NCBI GenBank assembly: GCA_024233345.1
Contig: JACKPT010000004.1
Span: 62,001-126,000 of the forward strand
DNA length: 64,000 nt
Source: Verrucomicrobiota bacterium
GTDB taxonomy: Bacteria; Verrucomicrobiota; Kiritimatiellia; CAIVKH01
Direction of reading: 5' to 3'
The notes under the pieces were generated by a model that made no database searches, had not been told where the DNA came from, and saw only the letters and a list, made by a program, of their open reading frames with translations. Position numbers and translations under genes: made by a program. Below are positions 36,496 to 44,372 of the stretch, piece after piece (the first letter of the stretch is position 1; each line of letters starts with the position of its first letter).

Positions 36496-37359
36496 TCATG
36501 GGCCTGCGATCACCTCCGTTGTGGTCTGGTCCTCGGTGCCTGTTGGCCATCCGCCATGGTGCAGGGGGCCTCGGCCCTGGCCGACGATGGCAAAGTCCCG
36601 CAAGGCTTCGCTGACATACGCTTTCGCGAGCTCAATACTCTCGATAAGTGATAAGCCATGCGCCAGGCCGGCGGCAATGGCGGCGGAATAAGTGCAACCG
36701 GCGCCGTGCGTGTGGAGGTTGGGTCGAGCGGGTGTCGTCAACTGATAGGTGCTGGTTCCATCGAAGAACCAGTCGAGGGCAAGGTCCGAATCGACCTGAA
36801 GCGATTTGATCACCACCGCATCAAAACCGTGGCCCCGGAAATGGTCCGCCGCTCTCCGTGCGGTGTGCCGGTCGGTTACCGGATGTCCGGCGAGACGTTG
36901 CGCCTCCTCACGATTCGGGGTAATCAGCGAGCAAACCGGACCCAATGCCGCCAGATAGGATTCGGTATCGGCGAGGGACAATGACTGCTCTCCGAGGGTT
37001 GCCTTGAGGATGGGATCGCACACCACCGGAGTTGCGGAAAGCTTTGCGAGTTCGCCGGCCACCAACAAGACCATGTCCGGAGAAGGTAGCATTCCGAGTT
37101 TGATGGCGGCCGGCGGCAGGTCCTCGCGCAGCAATCGAATCTGGTCCCGGAGCAGGGTGGGGGAAACCGGCTCGATTCCGGAGAAGGTTTGGGTGTTTTG
37201 CACGGTGATTCCGGCGATCACCGTCGCGCCGTAAACGCCCAACCCATGGAAGGTTTTCAGGTCTGCCTGAATGCCGGCCCCGCCACTGGGGTCGGAACTG
37301 GCGATGGTCCACACCACCGGGGGGCGGCCGGACTTCGGGGGCTGGGGAGGTATGGCCAC
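36496..37359 (-). CDS. thiD: hydroxymethylpyrimidine/phosphomethylpyrimidine kinase
   Basis: Phosphorylates HMP and then HMP-phosphate for thiamine synthesis. 287 aa, GTG start at 37359 overlapping the thiG stop (TAGTG). The ribokinase-like N-terminus has IASSDPSGGAGIQADLKTFH and GVYGATVIAGITVQNTQ; the anion-hole/catalytic motif near the C-terminus is HTHGAGCTYSAAIAAGLAHG. A degraded second 3' end of a thiD lies at 15738-15890 on the same strand. thiC and thiE are not in the window. Confidence 0.92.
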   Translation of the reverse strand: MAIPPQPPKSGRPPVVWTIASSDPSGGAGIQADLKTFHGLGVYGATVIAGITVQNTQTFSGIEPVSPTLLRDQIRLLREDLPPAAIKLGMLPSPDMVLLVAGELAKLSATPVVCDPILKATLGEQSLSLADTESYLAALGPVCSLITPNREEAQRLAGHPVTDRHTARRAADHFRGHGFDAVVIKSLQVDSDLALDWFFDGTSTYQLTTPARPNLHTHGAGCTYSAAIAAGLAHGLSLIESIELAKAYVSEALRDFAIVGQGRGPLHHGGWPTGTEDQTTTEVIAGP

Positions 37360-38108
37360 TAGAGGTCCCAGAACTGATTGTCGTCTTCGGCGGATGCCGG
37401 CTCCGGCTCCATCAAACCGGCGGTATATCCGCTGAGTCCGGCATCCACGGCATTGGCAAATGCCTCCGCCATGCCGACGGGATCGCCGGCGCGGGCAATC
37501 GCGGAAACGATATGCACGGCATCGAAACCAAGCTCCATGATCTGCGCGGCATGGGATGGGCGCCCGATTCCACCGGTGACAATCAGGGTGACGTCATCCA
37601 GTCCGTCGCGCAAACGGGCCAATCGTTCGAAACTCCCGGGGCCTTGTCCGGAGCCGGGGGGAGAGCCGGTCGGCATTAAAGCGGAACACCCGGCGTCGAC
37701 AAAGCGTCTGGCGATGTCCAGTTCCGGAGGAATCACCGGTAGCACCTTGAAGCCGGAGGAAACCAGTTGTCGCGCTGCGGCGAAGAGCGCGTCGGGGTTT
37801 GTTGGGTCATCGATCTGAAGTTTGATCCGATCGGTATTCAGTGCCTCCCGGGCTTCCGAAGCAACCTGGATGGCCTCCTGTGCGGTCCGACATCCGAGGG
37901 TGGCGGGCATGATGTCCACGGAAACCGCCTCGAGCCAGTCCCAGTTGAGATCGTCCAGAACATAGCCCGAATCGGGAGCGGGCAGGTTGACGGTAACAAG
38001 TTCAACCGCGGCCGCCTCGATGGCTTCAATCAGTGTGTCGGGGGATGTAAACCCTGCTGATCCAAGGATCAGATGGCTGGCACAGGTTTTACCATAGAGG
38101 TCGAACAT
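37359..38108 (-). CDS. thiG: thiazole synthase
   Basis: Makes the thiazole phosphate of thiamine from deoxyxylulose phosphate, dehydroglycine and ThiS-thiocarboxylate. The ATG at 38108 (MFDLYGKTCASHLILGSAGF) is chosen because it aligns with the ThiG N-terminus; an earlier ATG at 38144 adds residues with no family match. Schiff-base lysine is K96 in RIKLQID. Phosphate-binding loops are SALMPTGSPPGSGQG and VTGGIGRPSHAAQIMELG. 249 aa, slightly short but complete, with a C-terminal tail of about 30 residues not typical of the family. It precedes thiD by a one-base overlap. Confidence 0.85.
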   Translation of the reverse strand: MFDLYGKTCASHLILGSAGFTSPDTLIEAIEAAAVELVTVNLPAPDSGYVLDDLNWDWLEAVSVDIMPATLGCRTAQEAIQVASEAREALNTDRIKLQIDDPTNPDALFAAARQLVSSGFKVLPVIPPELDIARRFVDAGCSALMPTGSPPGSGQGPGSFERLARLRDGLDDVTLIVTGGIGRPSHAAQIMELGFDAVHIVSAIARAGDPVGMAEAFANAVDAGLSGYTAGLMEPEPASAEDDNQFWDL

Positions 38109-38336
38109 GTTGGAGATTGAGATGCCAAACCGGCAGGTTGTCAATCACGGGGTTTGGGTTGGCTTCTGGTGAGTCGGCCAGAGAGAACCCTTGCCTCCCG
38201 GGAGTGTACCGCCGGGGCGCACTGCCCGGGGACAGCGGCCTCAGTTCTCTATCAGCGATTCCCTGACCCTGAAATCGGGGGTTCTCCATCGCGAAAGTTT
38301 TGTACACTCACGGTCGCTACCCTACAGGTGACTGAC
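38109..38336. promoter_or_regulatory. divergent thiG / ygfK control region with strong inverted repeats
   Basis: 228 bp between divergent genes. AGAGAAC (38182-38188) pairs with GTTCTCT (38244-38250), enclosing the perfect palindrome CTCCCGGGAG (38195-38204) and a GGGC/GCCC hairpin (38215-38227). This looks like a three-way structured RNA on either strand. The conserved TPP-riboswitch strings CTGAGA and CCTGATC...GTAGGGA were not found on the thiG strand, so it is not called a TPP riboswitch. AGGTGA (38326-38331) is the ribosome site of ygfK. Confidence 0.45.
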
Positions 38337-41300
38337 ATGACTGACCGAATGATACCCTTATCCTGCGAGGCCCTGGGCGCCTGGCTGGTCAAAGAGCTGG
38401 AGACCCGCCATGCGATGATGGGGATTCCGTCCGCGCTGTTTTTTCATCCGAATCCCGATGATGTGTTCCGGGTGACGATTGGCGACCACGAGCTGGATAC
38501 GCCGATCGGGGTGGCTGCGGGGCCCCACACCCAGCTTGCCCAGAACATCGTTGCCGCCTGGCTGTGCGGGGCCAGGGTGATCGAGCTGAAGACGGTGCAG
38601 GAACTCGATGAACTGGAGGTCTCCAAGCCCTGTATCGATATGCAGGATGCCGGCTACAATGTGGAGTGGTCCCAGGAGCTTCGTATCGGGCAATCGATCG
38701 ACGAATATGTCAAGGCCTGGGTGCTGATTCATGCCTTGCACCGCCACTTGGGAATGGGGGGCACTAGGCCTGGTGTGCTGTTCAATATGAGCATTGGGTA
38801 TGACCTCAAGGGAATCCGGCAGAACAAGGTTCAGACCTTCTTACGGGAGATGGCGAACGCGGAAGAAAAGATCAGGGCCTGCCGGTCAGAACTGGAACGT
38901 TTTTTCCCGTGGATCTGGGAGCTGGAAATTCCGACCCGCCTGTCCGACCAGGTCACCCTGTCGACGATGCACGGCTGCCCGCCCGATGAAATCGAGCGCA
39001 TTGCCGCATACCTGCTTTCCGAGCAACAACTCGACACGCTGGTGAAGCTGAACCCAACCTTGCTCGGGGTGCCCGCTCTGGAGCAGATTTTACAACACGG
39101 GTTGGGCTTTGATGACATTCAACCCGCCCGGGCGACCTGCGAGAAGGATTTATCATTCGACCAGGCGATCCCGATGCTGAAGCGGCTGGCCGCGCTGGCC
39201 CGCGAACAGGGGCGTTTGTTCGGGGTGAAACTCTCCAATACCCTCGCGGTGGAAAATCGCCGCGGCGTTTTTTCCGCCTCAGAAAAAGAGATGTATCTTT
39301 CCGGGCGTCCTCTGCATCCGGTGACGGTTCAACTGGCACACCGTTTGCGGGAAGCCCTCGCCGGAGAATCCATCCTGTACTCGTTTGCGGGCGGCGCGGA
39401 TGCGTTTAATGTTGCGGATCTACTGGCTTGCGGCATGGCCATGGTCACCACCTGTTCCGATCTGTTGCGCCCCGGCAGTTATTCCCGGCTGCGGCAGTAC
39501 CTGGAGGAGATTCAGTCCGCCATGGCCTCGGCAAAAACCAACGCCATCGAGGCCTTTATTCTCGCCCGGGCTGCCGGCACCAGGGTGTCTGATTCCGCCG
39601 CGAGCAATCTTGCGGTGTATGCTGACCGGGTGCTGCATGATCCTGCCTACCGGAAAGACCGATTTGAGCGCACGGCGACCAAGACACCCCGCACCCTCGG
39701 ACGGTTCGACTGCATTCAGGCCCCCTGTACCGAGAACTGCGCCATTGATCAACAGGTGCCGGAATATCTGCGGCTGATTGCGGAAGGGAAATACCGTGAT
39801 GCGGCCAGGGTGATTGTGCAGGACAACACGATGCCGTGCACGCTGGGCAAGGCCTGTCCCCATCCCTGTGAACTGGTATGTGTTCGCACACACTATGATG
39901 ACCCCCTGGCGATCCGCGAATTGAAACGGTTTGCCTTCGACCATGCCGATGCCGAATTGCCCCGCAGCAAGGCGGAGGGACGAACCACCCGAGTGGCCAT
40001 CATTGGTGCGGGACCCTGCGGCTTGAGTGTTGCCTCCGAACTGGCCCGGGTCGGGTATCCGGTGACCTTGTTCGAAAAGTCGGAAGCCCCCGGGGGGATG
40101 GTGGCGACTTCGATTCCCGCTTACCGGGCGGAAAACCTCACCCTGGCGCGCGACCTGCAGCGGATTCAGCGGCTCGGGGTGGATATCCGCTATGGGCAAC
40201 AGGGGGGCGTTACCTTCGATCTTGCCGCGCTCAAGCAGGAAGGCTTTGCCTATCTTGTTCTCGCCGGTGGCGCACAGGGTGTCTCCAAGCTCGGGATTGA
40301 ACACGAGGATGCTGAGGGCGTGTGGGATGCCCTGTCTTTTCTGGCCGAAGCCAAGAAGGGTTCCTTGTCATCGGTGGGTCGTAGAATTGGTGTGGTCGGC
40401 GGGGGGGATGTCGCGATGGATTGCGCCCGTACCGCGATCCGCCTGGTCCCGGACGGTGAGGTGTCACTGATCTATCGACGAACCATGAAGGAGATGCCCG
40501 CGCACCGGGAAGAATTGGACGAGTTGCTGGAAGAGAATGTGGATATCCTTGAATTGATGTCACCCACCGCGTTGACGGTCAAGGACGGCAAGCTCACGGG
40601 CGTGGTTTGCAGCAAGAATCGACTGGGCGAACCGGATGCCTCGGGGCGGCGCCGCCCCGAGCCGATCCCCGGTGCTGAGGAGACGTTGGCCCTCGATACC
40701 TTGGTCCTTGCGGTCAATCAGGTTGCCGACCATCAGGGGTGGATGGCCCGGGAGGGTATTGCCCTCAATCGCAAGGGGTTTATCGAGGTGAATGCTGCGA
40801 CCTGTGAAACCAGCCTTCCGGATGTGTTTGCCGGGGGAGATGCGATGGGGCCGGGGCCGGCCACCATTGTCAAGGCGATGGGGGATGGTCGAACGATTGC
40901 CCGGGAAATCCGGCGGCGGGTTGAAGGTGTCGAGTGTTCCGGATCACCGATCCCGACGCACACCGGTTGGGCTCAATTGATGGCCCGCAAGGCGCACCGC
41001 CAGTTTCGGATTGCCATACCCCGCACCAGTCCCTCCGAACGCACGACCTTCACGGAAGTGGTCAAGCCGCTGGAGGAGACCCAGGCCCGCCGGGAGGCAT
41101 CCCGCTGTCTGGAATGCCAATCCTTGTGCAGCTTGTGTACCGCGTCCTGTCCCAACCTCGCCATTCAAACTTATCGGACAGAACCCCGGAGCTATCGGGT
41201 CCCCACGTTCACCCGTGGTTCAAGCGGTGTAGAGCCTCGGGGGGATAAGCCTTTCCATGCTGCTCAGGGGTACCAGGTATTGGTCCTCGCCGATCAGTGC

Positions 41301-41708
41301 AATGAATGTGGGAATTGCGTGACCTTTTGCCCGACTGCCGGCCGACCTTACCGGGATAAACCCCGGCTCTATGGTTCCCGCAGCGAATGGTCGCAGGAAT
41401 CCGACAATGCCTTTTTCTTGGACTTCGGTGAGGCGAACACGCCTTCTCACTGGGCCTTGGAGGGACGTTACCAGGGCCTTACGCATCGGCTGAGCTGGCA
41501 TGAGACATGCGTTTATGAAACGCCCTGGCTGATCGCCGAGCTGGACCCGGAAACCCTGGTCCCGACCCACGTGGTGGCGAAGGAGGCATGGAAGGAGGGT
41601 GTCGAGGTCGACCTGCACCCGGCTGCGGAAATGATGGTGTTGATGAACGCGCTCAGGCACGATGCCAGCTATCTGGTGGAAGCCATTACTGGAGAACGTA
41701 GATCATGA
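38337..41708 (+). CDS. ygfK: YgfK-type oxidoreductase (putative selenate reductase subunit family)
   Basis: 1123 aa from the ATG at 38337; the frame is open upstream but only this start has a ribosome site and the family N-terminus. The first 400 residues are a dihydroorotate-dehydrogenase-like barrel (CGARVIELKTVQELDELEVS). The middle is GltD-like: CIQAPCTENC and CTLGKACPHPCELVC clusters, FAD site VAIIGAGPCGLSVASELARV, and NAD(P)H site IGVVGGGDVAMDCARTAI. The C-terminal part has ferredoxin-like cysteines (CLECQSLCSLCTASC, CNECGNCVTFC). E. coli YgfK lies with ssnA, ygfM and xdhD in the same order and is linked to anaerobic purine breakdown. It probably passes electrons to or from the adjacent hydroxylase. 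Confidence 0.88.
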   Translation: MTDRMIPLSCEALGAWLVKELETRHAMMGIPSALFFHPNPDDVFRVTIGDHELDTPIGVAAGPHTQLAQNIVAAWLCGARVIELKTVQELDELEVSKPCIDMQDAGYNVEWSQELRIGQSIDEYVKAWVLIHALHRHLGMGGTRPGVLFNMSIGYDLKGIRQNKVQTFLREMANAEEKIRACRSELERFFPWIWELEIPTRLSDQVTLSTMHGCPPDEIERIAAYLLSEQQLDTLVKLNPTLLGVPALEQILQHGLGFDDIQPARATCEKDLSFDQAIPMLKRLAALAREQGRLFGVKLSNTLAVENRRGVFSASEKEMYLSGRPLHPVTVQLAHRLREALAGESILYSFAGGADAFNVADLLACGMAMVTTCSDLLRPGSYSRLRQYLEEIQSAMASAKTNAIEAFILARAAGTRVSDSAASNLAVYADRVLHDPAYRKDRFERTATKTPRTLGRFDCIQAPCTENCAIDQQVPEYLRLIAEGKYRDAARVIVQDNTMPCTLGKACPHPCELVCVRTHYDDPLAIRELKRFAFDHADAELPRSKAEGRTTRVAIIGAGPCGLSVASELARVGYPVTLFEKSEAPGGMVATSIPAYRAENLTLARDLQRIQRLGVDIRYGQQGGVTFDLAALKQEGFAYLVLAGGAQGVSKLGIEHEDAEGVWDALSFLAEAKKGSLSSVGRRIGVVGGGDVAMDCARTAIRLVPDGEVSLIYRRTMKEMPAHREELDELLEENVDILELMSPTALTVKDGKLTGVVCSKNRLGEPDASGRRRPEPIPGAEETLALDTLVLAVNQVADHQGWMAREGIALNRKGFIEVNAATCETSLPDVFAGGDAMGPGPATIVKAMGDGRTIAREIRRRVEGVECSGSPIPTHTGWAQLMARKAHRQFRIAIPRTSPSERTTFTEVVKPLEETQARREASRCLECQSLCSLCTASCPNLAIQTYRTEPRSYRVPTFTRGSSGVEPRGDKPFHAAQGYQVLVLADQCNECGNCVTFCPTAGRPYRDKPRLYGSRSEWSQESDNAFFLDFGEANTPSHWALEGRYQGLTHRLSWHETCVYETPWLIAELDPETLVPTHVVAKEAWKEGVEVDLHPAAEMMVLMNALRHDASYLVEAITGERRS

Positions 41709-43036
41709 GCTCACTCTATCTGCATAACGCCACCCTGGTGACCGGAGACACTGAGCGACCACTGATTGCCAAAGGCTCGATTCTGGTTCGGGATGGGCTG
41801 ATCGCGGTCGTCGCCTCCGGCGAGTCGGACCACCCCCAGGTCGACCGGTCGATTGATTGCGGTGGAGCCCTCGTGGTGCCGGGATGGATCAATGCCCATC
41901 ACCACTTGTATTCCACCCTGGCCAGAGGCTATGCGGTTCCGGGACCCTCGCCCAAGGGGTTCATGGACATTCTCGAGCGGCTGTGGTGGAAGCTCGACCG
42001 GGCCCTTACCGCCGAGGATGTGTATGTCTCCACCATTGTCGGGCTCATGGACGCAGTCCGCGCGGGCTGTACCACGGTGATTGATCACCACGCCTCCCCA
42101 GGTTGTGTGGATGGGTCGCTGGATGTGATGGCGCAAGCCTTCCGGGATATCGGCCTGAGCGGTTGTCTTTGTTACGAAACCTCGGACCGCAATCGGGAAG
42201 GGGAGGGGATCGAGGAGAATATCCGGTTTCTGGAGGCTTGCCGCAAATCGGACGATGATCAGATCACCGGCCTGTTCGGACTCCATGCCTCGATGACCCT
42301 GGGAGAAAAAACCCTCGCCAGGGCCGCCGAGGCCGGGCAGGCCCTCGGAGCAGGCTTTCATGTGCATATCGCCGAAGGCGAGGCGGACGGCGAGGTGACC
42401 CGGGAGCGATACGGAAAGGAACTGTTTTCCCGGTTTGTCGAAGCGGGTATCGCCGGTCCGACCAGTCTGTTTGCCCACGGGATTCATCTGACCGCGCGTG
42501 AGCTGGACCAGATGAAGGAAACCGGATCGATGTTGGTGACCAACCCGGAGTCGAACCAGAACAACGGGTTGGGGCATACGCCATTGCTGGAGGCGTTGGA
42601 GCGGGGGATTCTGTGTGGTTTGGGTACCGATGGCATGTGTTGCGCGATGCCCGCGCAGGCCCGGGCGGCCTACCTGATCCAGCGGGCGGCCCGCCGGGAT
42701 TCCAGCGTCGCGTTCATGGAGGCGGCCACCTTGCTGACCCGGAACAATCCCGCCATTGCCCGACGCTGGTTTAAAACCCCGCGGGGCAAGCTGGCGCCCG
42801 GTTATCAGGCGGACCTGGCCATCCACACCTATCGGCCGATCACCCCGCTCACCGGGGATACCCTGGCCGGTCATCTACTTTTCGGGTTGCCCTATGCGCC
42901 GGTGAAGATGACAATAGCGCGTGGGCGGGTGGTTATGGAGGATGGGATGATTTCCCATGTGGATGAGGAACAGTTGTTGGCGAAAAGCCGGGAATGTGCC
43001 GGGGCGCTTTGGAAACGGGTGGATGCGATGTCCTGA
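41705..43036 (+). CDS. ssnA: putative aminohydrolase SsnA
   Basis: Metal-dependent amidohydrolase of the deaminase group, 443 aa. The metal-binding histidines are at NAHHHL (65-67); later FHVHIAEGEADGE and FAHGIHL supply further ligands, and LGTDGMC provides the catalytic Asp. The ATG overlaps the ygfK stop (ATGA). SsnA is a marker of selenium-dependent molybdenum hydroxylase loci; its substrate here is probably a purine-derived compound, by association. Confidence 0.87.
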   Translation: MSSLYLHNATLVTGDTERPLIAKGSILVRDGLIAVVASGESDHPQVDRSIDCGGALVVPGWINAHHHLYSTLARGYAVPGPSPKGFMDILERLWWKLDRALTAEDVYVSTIVGLMDAVRAGCTTVIDHHASPGCVDGSLDVMAQAFRDIGLSGCLCYETSDRNREGEGIEENIRFLEACRKSDDDQITGLFGLHASMTLGEKTLARAAEAGQALGAGFHVHIAEGEADGEVTRERYGKELFSRFVEAGIAGPTSLFAHGIHLTARELDQMKETGSMLVTNPESNQNNGLGHTPLLEALERGILCGLGTDGMCCAMPAQARAAYLIQRAARRDSSVAFMEAATLLTRNNPAIARRWFKTPRGKLAPGYQADLAIHTYRPITPLTGDTLAGHLLFGLPYAPVKMTIARGRVVMEDGMISHVDEEQLLAKSRECAGALWKRVDAMS

Positions 43037-43059
43037 CCAGTTCAGGCGGGGGAACGAGT

Positions 43060-43905
43060 ATGAAATATAAAGAATACCATGCACCAGCCAGCCTGAGCGA
43101 GGCGCAGAACCTTCTGCGCTGCGCGGGGGAAGCGGGCATTGTGATTGCCGGCGCGACCTCCCATCCATTTCTCGGGGGAAAAGACCCCAGGATTGCCGTG
43201 GATCTTCACCGCGCCGGTCTGGCGGGTATTTGTCCGGATCAACAGGCCTTCGTGATTGGGGCCATGACCACAGTGGCGGCTCTGGAAACCTTCCGCGCCC
43301 GGGGCTGGGTCCTGGACCGGGTGGCCCGGCGGTTTGTATCCCAGCAGATTCGTAATCAATCCACCCTGGGCGGCAATCTTGTCCGGGTGTTTCCCTGGTC
43401 GGATTTTCCGGTGGCCCTGATTGCCCTCGAAGCCTCCTTTGTCATCGCGGGCGAATCCGCTCGCAGTTTGAATACCGATGACTACTTTGCCACCCAACCC
43501 GCGAAGCACTTTGCGATTGGCGATGTACTCAAATGCATTCATGTGCCGATCCTGCGCGAGGGCCAGGGGTTTGGGTATCAGAAGATCACCCGGGTGCAAG
43601 CGGACTTCAGCCAGATGACGGTGGCGGTGCGGCTCACGGTTGCCAAGCATCAAGTCACCGATGCCCGGGTGGTGGTGGGGGCCGGGCTGCCGATGCCGAC
43701 ACGGCTGTCTCATATCGAAGAAGCGGTGATAGGAAAACCAGCCACCGAACGACAATTGCGGTCTGCCGCTGAAAATCCCCTTGGCGAAAAACGGCCACGA
43801 ACGGTGGCGGGCATGTCTCCCGAGTATGTACAGCAGCTCGCCCGGGTCGCGGTGGGCGATGCCCTGATGGAAGCGGCGGCCGAAGCCCAAGGAGCGGCGT
43901 CATGA
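43060..43905 (+). CDS. ygfM: molybdenum hydroxylase FAD-binding subunit (YgfM type)
   Basis: 281 aa from the ATG at 43060 with GGGGGAACGAG just upstream; longer frames begin inside ssnA. VIAGATSHPFLGG and FVSQQIRNQSTLGGNLVRVF are the FAD-binding loops of the xanthine dehydrogenase medium subunit, and ARVVVGAGLPMPTRLSHIEE is the C-terminal CO-dehydrogenase-flavoprotein-like part. It carries electrons from the iron-sulfur subunit to the final acceptor. Its stop overlaps the next gene (ATGA). Confidence 0.87.
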   Translation: MKYKEYHAPASLSEAQNLLRCAGEAGIVIAGATSHPFLGGKDPRIAVDLHRAGLAGICPDQQAFVIGAMTTVAALETFRARGWVLDRVARRFVSQQIRNQSTLGGNLVRVFPWSDFPVALIALEASFVIAGESARSLNTDDYFATQPAKHFAIGDVLKCIHVPILREGQGFGYQKITRVQADFSQMTVAVRLTVAKHQVTDARVVVGAGLPMPTRLSHIEEAVIGKPATERQLRSAAENPLGEKRPRTVAGMSPEYVQQLARVAVGDALMEAAAEAQGAAS

Positions 43906-44372
43906 TTGTTGAGTTTACCCTGAACCACGAACCGACACGAGCGGAGGCCTCCCCGGATGAGCCCCTGGCAATGTTTCTCCGCCGTCTCGGCATGAAAAGT
44001 GTCAAGGTCGGATGTGACGAGGGATGTTGTGGAACCTGTACCGTCATTCTGGATGGGTTGGCGGTCTATACCTGCCTGCTCACCGCCGGCTCGGTTCACG
44101 GCCGCTCGGTACGCACGGTCGAGAGCCTCGGCGATTTCAAAAATCCCCATCCGCTCCAGGCGCTGTTGGTGGAGGAAGGAGCAGTCCAGTGCGGGTTTTG
44201 CATCCCCGGGCTGATCCTCTCCGCGGTGGCCGCGGTGGAGGCGAAGCCGGACTTGTCGGATGCCGAACTTTTCGCCAACTGCGATGGCAACTTGTGCCGT
44301 TGTACCGGTTACGAAAAAATTCAGAATGCCCTGGTTCGCTATCGCGATCTGGCCCGGGAGGCGGCATCATGA
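43902..44372 (+). CDS. molybdenum hydroxylase 2Fe-2S subunit
   Basis: 156 aa with both iron-sulfur sites of the small subunit. The ferredoxin-like site is C38, C43, C46 and C58 (GCDEGCCGTC then YTCLL). The second site is C97, C100, C132 and C134 (CGFC and CRCTGY). It is coupled by ATGA overlaps at both ends. In E. coli this part is fused to the molybdopterin subunit as XdhD; here it is separate. Confidence 0.9.
   Translation: MIVEFTLNHEPTRAEASPDEPLAMFLRRLGMKSVKVGCDEGCCGTCTVILDGLAVYTCLLTAGSVHGRSVRTVESLGDFKNPHPLQALLVEEGAVQCGFCIPGLILSAVAAVEAKPDLSDAELFANCDGNLCRCTGYEKIQNALVRYRDLAREAAS

Noticed and set aside
38109..38336. TPP riboswitch upstream of thiG
   Set aside because: The core strings CTGAGA and CCTGATC...GTAGGGA are missing; only unassigned stems are present.
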